Assembly: GCF_018100795.1 (NCBI RefSeq)
Contig: NZ_JAGJDY010000013.1
Span: 44,669 to 108,668 of the forward strand
Direction: 5' to 3'
Length of the DNA: 64,000 bases
Origin: Alteromonas sp. MMG017
Lineage (GTDB): Bacteria > Pseudomonadota > Gammaproteobacteria > Enterobacterales > Alteromonadaceae
Below are positions 1 through 6,983 of the stretch, piece after piece. Every line of letters begins with the position of its first letter. The first letter of the stretch is position 1. The translations under genes and the position numbers were made by a program. A model generated the notes under the pieces. The model was not told the DNA's origin, ran no database searches, and saw only the letters and a program-made list of their open reading frames with translations.

Positions 1-37
1 TTAGCCCTTTTTTTGAACAATATATAAACACTTACGC

Positions 38-45
38 ATACGTAT
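38..45. promoter_or_regulatory. 8-bp palindrome ATACGTAT upstream of the cryptochrome gene
   Basis: A perfect palindrome ATACGTAT lies 64 bases before the start codon of the CRY-DASH gene, within an AT-rich leader. A repressor or activator of a light-response gene could bind here, but no -35/-10 pair with good spacing could be assigned and the motif is short enough to occur by chance. Confidence 0.2.
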
Positions 46-109
46 GATACGATAATCGCAGAAAGCAGGATCCGTCTACCCCAAAAAAATGTATAAGGGA
101 GGGAACCCT

Positions 110-1423
110 ATGTTACAGGATAATCATGTGATACGTGATTCAACAACACCTACTAGAGGCCTGTTTTGGTTTCGCCACGATTTGCGTTTTCACGACCAAG
201 TAGCGCTATCATCGCTTTGTCAGCAGGTAGACGAATTAACGCTGCTTTATATTATTGATGACAGCTGGTTTGTACCGAACTCCTACGGTATACAACCCGT
301 TGGTGAACATCGTTTTAATTTTCTTATAGATACAATAGAAGCATTAAACGAAAAAGCGAGCGCTTTGGGTCACTCTATTTTGACCTTAAAGGGCCAAACA
401 CCTGAACTACTCGTGTCTTTGCTTTCATCTAATGCCTATACGCACTTTGGTATTACTGACCATGGCGGCTATAACGAGCGCAGAGAAGCCGAAGCTGTTT
501 CTCGTTTTTTCCCCAATATAGAAATAGTAACGGGCGAATCTAGCTCACTGTTTAATCAAGAAGACCTTCCTTTTAATCTTGAAGTCATGCCAGATGTCTT
601 TACCCCTTTTAAGCGTAAAATAGAATCGGCAATAAAGCCTTGCGTCCCTGTAGCGACCTTAACTGCATTGCCTAGCCCTTTCACACCTGATATAGACACA
701 AAAAACCAATATACGCTCAACCGTTGCCTTCCCCGTAATCAAGCAGAAGGGACATTCGTTGGAGGCGAAGAGGCCGCACTGTCTCACTTAAACAGTTATT
801 TGTTCGAATGGAAAGTGGCAGCTAGTTATAAAGAAACACGAAACGCCTTAGATAGTTGGCGAGACAGCACTAAACTATCCCCTTGGTTAGCCACAGGTGC
901 GCTGTCGGCACGATATGTTATTCAAGAAGTGAAGAAGTACGAGCAAAACGTCGTGAAAAATGATTCAACCTATTGGATTTATTTTGAGTTGCTTTGGCGT
1001 GAGTATTTTTATTGGCTTCAACAAAAGTTTGGGCCTAAATGGTTTCAATTCGATGGTATAAAATCAAAAATGCCAAACACCAGCCACGACCCTCAAGTCT
1101 TTGTCAGTTGGTGTAATGGGCAAACGGGATATCCCATTGTGGATGCGTGTATGCGTCAGCTTGCTGTTACGGGTTATATGTCTAATCGAGGTCGGCAGTT
1201 GGTGGCAAGTTGCTTTGTGAATGAGCTCAGGCAAGATTGGCGCTACGGCGCGGCTTGGTTCGAAAGCCAATTGCTGGATTATGATGTGGCTAGCAATTGG
1301 GGAAATTGGCTTTACTTGGCAGGCGTAGGTACAGACCCTCGTGAGAATCGGCAATTTAATTTGCAAAGACAAACCGAAATCTACGACCCCAATGGTGAGT
1401 TCTGTGCAAAGTGGCTAGGATAA
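110..1423 (+). CDS. Cryptochrome DASH (FAD-dependent photolyase-like protein)
   Basis: CRY-DASH-type member of the DNA photolyase/cryptochrome family. Family members bind FAD and an antenna folate, and repair cyclobutane dimers mainly in single-stranded DNA or act as blue-light sensors. The N-terminal antenna domain begins with FWFRHDLRFHD. The C-terminal FAD domain carries SPWLATGALSARYV, WIYFELLWREYF, GYPIVDACMRQL, SNRGRQLVASCF and the diagnostic DYDVASNWGNWLYLAGVG followed by DPRENRQFN. The start at 110 is preferred over an in-frame ATG at 89 because AAGGGAGG lies about 7 bases upstream, giving 437 residues. The protein stops soon after AKWLG, so it lacks the C-terminal extension of many cryptochromes. 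It appears monocistronic: the next gene is on the other strand. Family is certain; a choice between repair and signalling cannot be made from sequence. Confidence 0.93.
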   Translation: MLQDNHVIRDSTTPTRGLFWFRHDLRFHDQVALSSLCQQVDELTLLYIIDDSWFVPNSYGIQPVGEHRFNFLIDTIEALNEKASALGHSILTLKGQTPELLVSLLSSNAYTHFGITDHGGYNERREAEAVSRFFPNIEIVTGESSSLFNQEDLPFNLEVMPDVFTPFKRKIESAIKPCVPVATLTALPSPFTPDIDTKNQYTLNRCLPRNQAEGTFVGGEEAALSHLNSYLFEWKVAASYKETRNALDSWRDSTKLSPWLATGALSARYVIQEVKKYEQNVVKNDSTYWIYFELLWREYFYWLQQKFGPKWFQFDGIKSKMPNTSHDPQVFVSWCNGQTGYPIVDACMRQLAVTGYMSNRGRQLVASCFVNELRQDWRYGAAWFESQLLDYDVASNWGNWLYLAGVGTDPRENRQFNLQRQTEIYDPNGEFCAKWLG

Positions 1424-1545
1424 CGCCATTACTTGTCACAATAACATGCATAATAAGTCAGCTTTTTTAGGTTATGCGTATCCTGTGAGCAGTAAATACT
1501 GCCGCTGCGGTTACGTGTAACCTTGTTGAAGATAGTAAAAATGGG

Positions 1546-1821
1546 TTATCGGTTGTTTTTACGTAACCATTCATTAAGCAATTTTATTTGTCCGCATTTG
1601 TAAGCCGCATACATCAAACGTACTGAGTTAGACACAGCTTCACTATCACTCCACCCTGTTTTCTCTCGAATTTCATCGTAGCAAAGCTTGGCTTCCGGAG
1701 AAACATAGCCTCTTACAAGCTTTTTCCCTGCATCTCGTTGACGTTCTCGAAAGCGGCGTTGCTTATCTGCATTCGCTTTTGCCTTCTCTTTTATTGTGCT
1801 GTTTTTCGTATTTTCTGTCAT
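1546..1821 (-). CDS. Small basic hypothetical protein, possibly ribbon-helix-helix DNA-binding
   Basis: A 91-residue protein not recognised by name. The first third is very basic and helical (ADKQRRFRERQRDAGKK); the middle, KLVRGYVSPEAKLCYDEI followed by TGWSDSEAVSNSVRLMYAA, resembles the strand-helix-helix pattern of ribbon-helix-helix DNA-binding proteins, where a short beta strand (LVRGYVS) is followed by two helices. The frame is open from a GTG at 1830, but the ATG at 1821 is a more normal start; neither has a strong Shine-Dalgarno. It stands alone between the cryptochrome gene and fabA, transcribed away from fabA. No toxin or other partner gene is next to it, so a simple antitoxin role is not supported. 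Function is unknown and the fold assignment is inference. Confidence 0.6.
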   Translation of the reverse strand: MTENTKNSTIKEKAKANADKQRRFRERQRDAGKKLVRGYVSPEAKLCYDEIREKTGWSDSEAVSNSVRLMYAAYKCGQIKLLNEWLRKNNR

Positions 1822-1893
1822 AGTAATCACTAGCTCGTTAGTAGTTCGAGTTTAACACGCGTTTTTATTAAGAAAAATGACTGTTCGGAGTTG

Positions 1894-1917
1894 TTTAGCG
1901 TACAAGTGTTCGCTAAA
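1894..1917. promoter_or_regulatory. FabR-type operator upstream of fabA
   Basis: An inverted repeat with arms TTTAGCG and CGCTAAA surrounds the core AGCGTACAAGTGTTCGCT, ending 36 bases before the fabA start. The core matches the palindrome known for the TetR-family repressor FabR at fabA and fabB promoters of enteric bacteria and vibrios, where FabR with unsaturated acyl thioesters lowers unsaturated fatty acid synthesis. The palindrome is seen directly; regulator identity is from family knowledge, and no fabR gene lies in this window. Confidence 0.8.
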
Positions 1918-1952
1918 TTAGCACCGCGAATTTAAAAAACAACGAGTTGGGA

Positions 1953-2471
1953 ATGTCAGACAGAAAAAATAGTTTTAACAAAGAAGATTTATTAGCATGC
2001 AGCCGCGGTGAAATGTTCGGTCCTGGTAACAGCCAACTACCCGCCCCTAATATGTTGATGATGGATCGTGTCGTTTCTATAACTGAAGATGGCGGTGAAC
2101 ATGGCAAAGGTGAAATAATTGCTGAGTTAGACATTACGCCTGACCTTTGGTTTTTCGATTGTCATTTCCCAGGCGACCCTGTAATGCCTGGTTGCTTGGG
2201 CTTAGATGCCATGTGGCAGTTGGTCGGGTTTTTCTTAGGCTGGTGTGATGGGCCAGGTAAAGGCCGAGCGCTTGGTGTGGGTGAAGTTAAATTCACAGGG
2301 CAAATACTGCCTACCGCCAAAAAGGTGACTTATAAAATTACCATGAAGCGTGTCATCAAGCGTAAGCTTTTCATGGGAATGGCAGATGGTTCTGTTGAAG
2401 TAGATGGCAGAGAAATTTATGTCGCTAAAGATCTTAAAGTAGGTTTGTTCCAAGACACGTCTAACTTCTAA
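1953..2471 (+). CDS. fabA: 3-hydroxydecanoyl-ACP dehydratase/isomerase FabA
   Basis: FabA dehydrates 3-hydroxydecanoyl-ACP and isomerises trans-2- to cis-3-decenoyl-ACP, the branch point to unsaturated fatty acids in type II fatty acid synthesis in the cytoplasm. The hot-dog-fold protein shows [12 protein letters not shown], the catalytic His in [12 protein letters not shown], the catalytic Asp in [13 protein letters not shown], and [10 protein letters not shown]. With the ATG at 1953 it is 172 residues, the same as E. coli FabA; a TTG two codons upstream is rejected. A FabR-type palindrome lies in the promoter and an intrinsic terminator follows the stop. The convergent neighbour is rmf, as in enteric bacteria, which supports both calls. 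Confidence 0.98.
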   Translation: MSDRKNSFNKEDLLACSRGEMFGPGNSQLPAPNMLMMDRVVSITEDGGEHGKGEIIAELDITPDLWFFDCHFPGDPVMPGCLGLDAMWQLVGFFLGWCDGPGKGRALGVGEVKFTGQILPTAKKVTYKITMKRVIKRKLFMGMADGSVEVDGREIYVAKDLKVGLFQDTSNF

Positions 2472-2497
2472 GAAAACCGACACACATCAAAAACGAT

Positions 2498-2522
2498 AAA
2501 AGCCCCATAAAAGGGGCTTTTT
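2498..2522 (+). terminator. Intrinsic terminator between fabA and rmf
   Basis: Stem AAAAGCCCC / GGGGCTTTT with loop ATAAAA, followed by a short T run on the plus strand, 27 bases after the fabA stop. Because the arms carry A and T runs at both ends, it can also end rmf transcription coming from the right on the minus strand. Confidence 0.85.
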
Positions 2523-2554
2523 CATTGCTTAATCACTTTGTAAGAGAGAAGACG

Positions 2555-2731
2555 TTATTTGACACTAAGACCTACGTGCCTGTCTTCTACCGCCTCGCGC
2601 CAGCCTCCTAACCATTCAGACCGAGCGTCATTCTGTTGAAAAGGACAAATATCCTTTGAACGACCGCTAATACCAGCTTGATACCCTTTTGAATGGGCGC
2701 GTGTCAGTTTATCTCTTTTTTGTCTTTTCAT
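2555..2731 (-). CDS. rmf: Ribosome modulation factor Rmf
   Basis: A 58-residue gene. The protein starts MKRQKRDKLTRAHSKGYQ, continues with AGISGRSKDICPF, and ends with SEWLGGWREAVED and a short tail. This matches E. coli Rmf (55 residues) almost position for position: basic N-terminus, the GYQAGI.GRSK block, the CP motif and WLGGWREA. Rmf binds 70S ribosomes in stationary phase and drives their dimerisation into inactive 100S particles. A strong Shine-Dalgarno (AAAGAGG) lies 7 bases before the ATG. It converges on fabA, the conserved enteric arrangement. Expression is presumably set by the leader region to the right, where no promoter could be assigned by eye. Confidence 0.95.
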   Translation of the reverse strand: MKRQKRDKLTRAHSKGYQAGISGRSKDICPFQQNDARSEWLGGWREAVEDRHVGLSVK

Positions 2732-3033
2732 TGATTAGCCTCTTTAACTTTGTAGGATGTGCTACAAATTCTCTCTCGGGCCCAATACATCTTTTTAAAT
2801 TGATAGTGGCGGAAAAGTCATTGTGCACACTACTGTGATAGTGCAATGTGCCAAATGGTTCAACATAATTATTGTAAAGAGTGCATTGACATTTGGTAAT
2901 GTTATGAAATATCAATGAATTTTATATTACACTTTTTAGGCATATATATTTCAGTTTTTACATCCTTTAGCAATAAAAAAGGCCGCTAGAAAGTAGCGGC
3001 CTTTGAAATATAACTAGAAATAAAGTGAATTGA
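2732..3033. other. 302-bp gap: rmf leader and DUF3466 terminator
   Basis: No convincing gene is seen. The right end holds the terminator of the DUF3466 operon (about 2975-3005); the rest is AT-rich and must contain the rmf promoter and 5' leader, reading leftward. An open frame covering 2709-2915 on the minus strand overlaps the 5' end of rmf, has no ribosome binding site and resembles nothing. Confidence 0.6.
2975..3005 (-). terminator. Intrinsic terminator of the rlmKL-uup-DUF3466 operon
   Basis: Read on the minus strand, the stem AAAGGCCGCTA / TAGCGGCCTTT with a 5-base loop is followed by TTTTTTATTG. It lies about 30 bases after the DUF3466 stop codon and matches a rho-independent terminator well. 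Confidence 0.9.
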
Positions 3034-4800
3034 TTATTTCTTCAATTTGCGGCGGAAAATGGCGAATAAACTTAGTGTAAGTAGGCCAAAGAAGCTCGTA
3101 GAAGCTCCGCTACGCTCAAAGTTATCATTAACTTCCTCACCGTCATCATCAATACTACAATCGTCGATAGCGCCACCAGTAGGTGATAATTTAACAGCAA
3201 TAATAGCATCTACTTCTATCGTTTCACCTTCTGAGCTAATCACATCAGAACCAGTAACATACTTACTGGTGGAACGAACACGAGCATTAGCAATAATTTC
3301 ATCGTTGTCGTTAATGTCGATAGCTTCTAGCAAGGTGTATTCACTGTCGCACGGCGTTAAGTCGTTCAAATCTAGAAACTCTTCAGTTTCAATATTGAAC
3401 ATGAAAGCATGAGTTTCACGAACAGTATCAGATGTCGCATCAAAGTCTGATTTACCTACAATAATATTATTATTATTGATGGCATTTGCTTGTACGCCGG
3501 CCGTTGCAAAGAAACCGTCTGGGTATAATTGCTCTGTGGTATCCAAGTTGTATGCAAATAAACGTGAACGCGCAATATCACTCGATTCACGTAACACTGC
3601 ACCCGCTACCCAGTTGTTATCGTTAATCGCCATTGCTTGGCTGAGCAAGTTTTCTTCTCTTGGCAGTAGCTCTTCTGTTTCACCATCTCTAAATACAGTG
3701 GCAACGCGCTCGCTTTCATTCAAACCTGAAGAGTTAGGACGTGTAATAGTAACAGCATCACCTGTTAACGCTTCACCCACTGCAATACCTTGTTCATTAA
3801 TATCATAGGCATAAGAAAAGTAATGTGAGGTGTCATCTTCTTCAGGCGTGAAAAGCAATGGGAATGTATCAGTGCTTATTACATCACCGTTAACATCTAA
3901 CTGCCAAATAGTGGCATTGACTTCTGATGAAAGTACGAATGCAGGTAAATAGTTGGTAGAGTTCGTCACAAAGTAACTAGAAATACGCGGTACGTTGAAA
4001 TCACCGCCATAAATGCTGTAATAACATCGTCCTTCTGGAATATCTCCACGGGTTTCATCGTCTTCACAGGTTTCTATGGCTTCCTCAACCGTATCTAAAA
4101 AGCTAACAGTACTGAAACCAGCAACCTGTAGATTTTGATTCACAGCGCGAGCTGAAGAGAAGCCACCTAGCGTATCATCAACCGCTGGAATAATTTTAGT
4201 TCCGCTTGTGGTTTGCACAAACGCTTGCTGTGGCAACTCAGAGTAGGTGTAATTGATGGTGTCGCCATCTTCGTTTTCGTATTCGTCCAGAACAACAACG
4301 CCTGGAGAATCACCTACAATAAAGTTACCGCTTACGCTGTCTCTGCCGCCAGCTTCTACAGATTGGGTGTAATCATCGAATTTATCAGTAACTTCATCTA
4401 AACCAGGCACCAAGTCTATATCAGTAGTATCAGTTGAATAGGTTCTGAAGCTCGCGAGCTTCTGACCGATATTACTATCTTGGTTTGTAAGAAGAAAGTT
4501 GACGACTAAGGTGTAATCAGCATCAGTAAATACACCTTGTAGTGCATCATCTTCATCTTCTAGTGTCCCTGAAAACGTAGTAAAGAAACTGGTGTCATCT
4601 ACTAGCTGATCCAAATCAACAGGTGGGTTAAATTCTAGCTGCACCATTGATAGCATTTTGCCGGTATTATCAATTGAACGAGCGAAGGTATTTTGACCAA
4701 CATCCTGCAAAGGAAGTGGTGTCACGGTGTAGGTTTCGGCCACTGCCGAAACACTACCTGTTGCCAACAGAACGGCGACGGCAAGCTGAGTTCGTTTCAT
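3034..4800 (-). CDS. DUF3466 family secreted protein with GlyGly-CTERM-like tail
   Basis: A 588-residue protein of unknown function assigned to the DUF3466 family by its neighbours and architecture. The N-terminus is a clear signal peptide (MKRTQLAVAVLLATGSVSAVAE). The body has repeated short blocks such as ..AINDNNWVAGAVL, NAINNNNIIVGKSDF and DINEQGIAVGEALTG, the HAF-like repeat pattern of predicted extracellular beta-propellers. The C-terminus has SGASTSFFGLLTLSLFAIFRR: a small Gly/Ser motif, a hydrophobic helix and a basic end, resembling a degenerate GlyGly-CTERM sorting signal cut by rhombosortase. The mature protein is acidic. It starts 12 bases after uup, so it is the last gene of that operon, and a terminator follows. 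The same order uup-DUF3466-rmf is known from Shewanella and Vibrio relatives. Confidence 0.85.
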   Translation of the reverse strand: MKRTQLAVAVLLATGSVSAVAETYTVTPLPLQDVGQNTFARSIDNTGKMLSMVQLEFNPPVDLDQLVDDTSFFTTFSGTLEDEDDALQGVFTDADYTLVVNFLLTNQDSNIGQKLASFRTYSTDTTDIDLVPGLDEVTDKFDDYTQSVEAGGRDSVSGNFIVGDSPGVVVLDEYENEDGDTINYTYSELPQQAFVQTTSGTKIIPAVDDTLGGFSSARAVNQNLQVAGFSTVSFLDTVEEAIETCEDDETRGDIPEGRCYYSIYGGDFNVPRISSYFVTNSTNYLPAFVLSSEVNATIWQLDVNGDVISTDTFPLLFTPEEDDTSHYFSYAYDINEQGIAVGEALTGDAVTITRPNSSGLNESERVATVFRDGETEELLPREENLLSQAMAINDNNWVAGAVLRESSDIARSRLFAYNLDTTEQLYPDGFFATAGVQANAINNNNIIVGKSDFDATSDTVRETHAFMFNIETEEFLDLNDLTPCDSEYTLLEAIDINDNDEIIANARVRSTSKYVTGSDVISSEGETIEVDAIIAVKLSPTGGAIDDCSIDDDGEEVNDNFERSGASTSFFGLLTLSLFAIFRRKLKK

Positions 4801-4812
4801 CTAAAATCCTAT

Positions 4813-6753
4813 TTACTGCTGATTATCTTCCAGCATACTTTCTAATTCATCCCAGCGCGCATACTTCTGGGATAAGGCTTGTTCTTTCTCTGCTAACAGA
4901 GCTAAGGTTTTTGCAGTTTCATCGTTCCCTTTTTTAAAGAATTCAGGGTCGTTAACTAACAACTGCATTTCAGCTAATTCATTTTCATACTGCTCAATAT
5001 CTGCAGGCAGCGATTCAAGTTCTCGTTGATCTTTATATGATAACTTTTTCGTCTTACGGGGAGAAGACTTAGCACTAGGACTATTCGAACTTAAATTAGT
5101 TTCATTCTTTACTTTGGCTTTTTCGTCTTTAATCACTTGTTGACGTTTAGCATTCTGATCTTTGTACCAGCTCTCTACATCTGTGAAGCCACCAATGAAT
5201 TCCCGTAAGAAGCCCTCGCCTTCAAATACAACGCAACTATTGGCAACATTATCAACGAATTCCCTATCATGACTTACAAGTAAAACCGTGCCAGCATACT
5301 CATTTAACAGGGTTTCCAGCATCTCTAGCGTTTCAACATCAAGATCGTTTGTTGGCTCATCGAGTACAAGCAAGTTACTGGGCTTAAGCATTAACTTGGC
5401 CAACATTAGCCGGTTCTTCTCACCACCAGACAGTGACTTCACAGGTGCATTCACCCGTTCAGGTGAGAACAAATAATCTTGTAAATAGCTGATAACGTGT
5501 CTTGGATGCCCGTTAACCATAAGGTCACGTTTACCATCACCTACAGCATCAATCACTGTTTGTTCCAAATCTAAGCCATGGCGATGTTGGTCAAAGTAAG
5601 CCACTTCAAGATTAGTGCCTTGCTTACAGTTACCTTTATCGGGTGCTAGTTCACCTAATAACAACTTAATCAGGGTACTTTTCCCGCTACCATTAGGGCC
5701 GACTAAAGCAAGTTTATCGCCACGTAATACATTAAGGTTTAATCCCTTCACAATTTGATTACCGCCAATGGCGTAATCTAAATCGGTGACTTCAAACACC
5801 ATTTTGCCCGAGCGTGTACCTTGATGCTGGTTTACTACCGCATTACCTTGTACTGCGCGCCTTGCTTTACGTTCGTCACGCAGTTTTTTTAATGCACGTA
5901 CTCGGCCTTCGTTACGGGTACGACGGGCTTTTATGCCTTGGCGGATCCATACTTCTTCTTGCGCCAGTTTCTTATCGAATTCGGCGTTATGGGCAGCTTC
6001 AACTTCAAGGTCTTGCTGCTTTTTCTCTAAATAGGTTTCGTAATTACCTGGGTAACTGGTTAATCCGCCACGGTCTAAATCCACAATACGGGTTGCCATA
6101 TTACGAATAAACGCCCTATCGTGGCTTACAAACACAATGGCGCCGTTATAGTTAGATAAACTGCTTTCCAACCAGCGAATCATTTCGATATCTAAGTGGT
6201 TAGTGGGTTCATCAAGTAACAATAAATCGGGTGAACGAACCAACGCCCGTGCAAGTGCCGCTTTACGGCGCCATCCACCAGATAAGGTGGACAATGAAAT
6301 ATCAGGCTCTAGTTTGAGCATGGTAAGCGTTTGTTCTATTTGCTGCTCAAATTGCCATGCATCACGGGCCTCTAGGGTTTCCTGTAAGGTTTGTAGGCGA
6401 TTTAAGTTAGCTTCACTAGGGTCTTCAGCCACTAGCTTGGTCTGATGGTGATAGGCTTTAATGGTGTCGCCTACATCTGCTAGCCCTTCAGCAACGTAAT
6501 CGAAAAGCGTCACGTCTGTGGTTTGCGGCGGATCTTGCTCTAATCGAGCAATAATGGTGTCGCTTTCTATAATGCGCTGTCCGTCATCGGCAATCACATC
6601 ACCTGAAATCACCTTCATTAAGGTAGATTTACCACTGCCATTTCGGCCTACTAAACACACACGCTCTTTGGGCTGAACAATTAGTTCAACGCCATCTAAC
6701 AAAGGGGGGTTGCCGTAGATAACAGTGATGTTCTTTAACTGCAAAATGCTCAC
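4813..6753 (-). CDS. uup: ABC-F type ATPase Uup
   Basis: Uup is a soluble ABC-F protein with two nucleotide-binding domains and no membrane segments; family members act on ribosomes or branched DNA, and loss of E. coli Uup raises transposon precise excision. Domain 1 has Walker A GRNGSGKST, signature LSGGWRRKAALARAL and Walker B LLLLDEPTNHLD. Domain 2 has GPNGSGKST, LSGGEKNRLMLAKLML and LLVLDEPTNDLD. The inter-domain linker is basic (about residues 260-310), and the last 110 residues form the charged coiled-coil C-terminal domain typical of Uup. At 646 residues it matches E. coli Uup (635). The start is a GTG overlapping the glutaredoxin gene stop (GTGA), implying translational coupling. Confidence 0.95.
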   Translation of the reverse strand: MSILQLKNITVIYGNPPLLDGVELIVQPKERVCLVGRNGSGKSTLMKVISGDVIADDGQRIIESDTIIARLEQDPPQTTDVTLFDYVAEGLADVGDTIKAYHHQTKLVAEDPSEANLNRLQTLQETLEARDAWQFEQQIEQTLTMLKLEPDISLSTLSGGWRRKAALARALVRSPDLLLLDEPTNHLDIEMIRWLESSLSNYNGAIVFVSHDRAFIRNMATRIVDLDRGGLTSYPGNYETYLEKKQQDLEVEAAHNAEFDKKLAQEEVWIRQGIKARRTRNEGRVRALKKLRDERKARRAVQGNAVVNQHQGTRSGKMVFEVTDLDYAIGGNQIVKGLNLNVLRGDKLALVGPNGSGKSTLIKLLLGELAPDKGNCKQGTNLEVAYFDQHRHGLDLEQTVIDAVGDGKRDLMVNGHPRHVISYLQDYLFSPERVNAPVKSLSGGEKNRLMLAKLMLKPSNLLVLDEPTNDLDVETLEMLETLLNEYAGTVLLVSHDREFVDNVANSCVVFEGEGFLREFIGGFTDVESWYKDQNAKRQQVIKDEKAKVKNETNLSSNSPSAKSSPRKTKKLSYKDQRELESLPADIEQYENELAEMQLLVNDPEFFKKGNDETAKTLALLAEKEQALSQKYARWDELESMLEDNQQ

Positions 6754-6983
6754 TGTAAGAATGTCTCCAATGCGTTGGTATCAAATGGCCAGCCAATTTC
6801 GGCGCCATTGTCTTCCCGTTTCAATACAGGAATGCGAGCACCGTATAAATGATACAAATCGGTGCTATTACGAATATTTACTTTTTCGACGTTTAACGAA
6901 GAAAACTGCTGCGTATTAGCCAACTCAATGTCGGCTAAATCGCACAAACTACACTGTGGTCCCGTGTAAAACACTATTTTCAT
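6750..6983 (-). CDS. Glutaredoxin-like protein (DUF836 family)
   Basis: A 77-residue thioredoxin-fold protein starting MKIVFYTGPQCSLCDLA with a CxxC redox motif (CSLC) at the N-terminal end of the first helix and the cis-proline segment ARIPVLKRED, the pattern of the short glutaredoxin-like DUF836 family. It probably reduces disulfides or mixed thiols in the cytoplasm, but substrates are unknown. The frame is open 21 codons further upstream, but that part lies inside rlmKL; the ATG at 6983 overlaps the rlmKL stop by 4 bases (ATGA), and its own stop overlaps uup by 4 bases. The tight coupling rlmKL-grx-uup is known from other Gammaproteobacteria. Confidence 0.88.
   Translation of the reverse strand: MKIVFYTGPQCSLCDLADIELANTQQFSSLNVEKVNIRNSTDLYHLYGARIPVLKREDNGAEIGWPFDTNALETFLQ

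Noticed and set aside
1064..1372. 102-codon minus-strand frame opposite the cryptochrome FAD domain
   Set aside because: It is antisense to highly conserved CRY-DASH sequence; the opposite-strand openness is a codon-usage shadow.
2709..2915. 68-codon minus-strand frame overlapping the rmf start
   Set aside because: It overlaps the real rmf gene in another frame, has no ribosome binding site and shows no family features.
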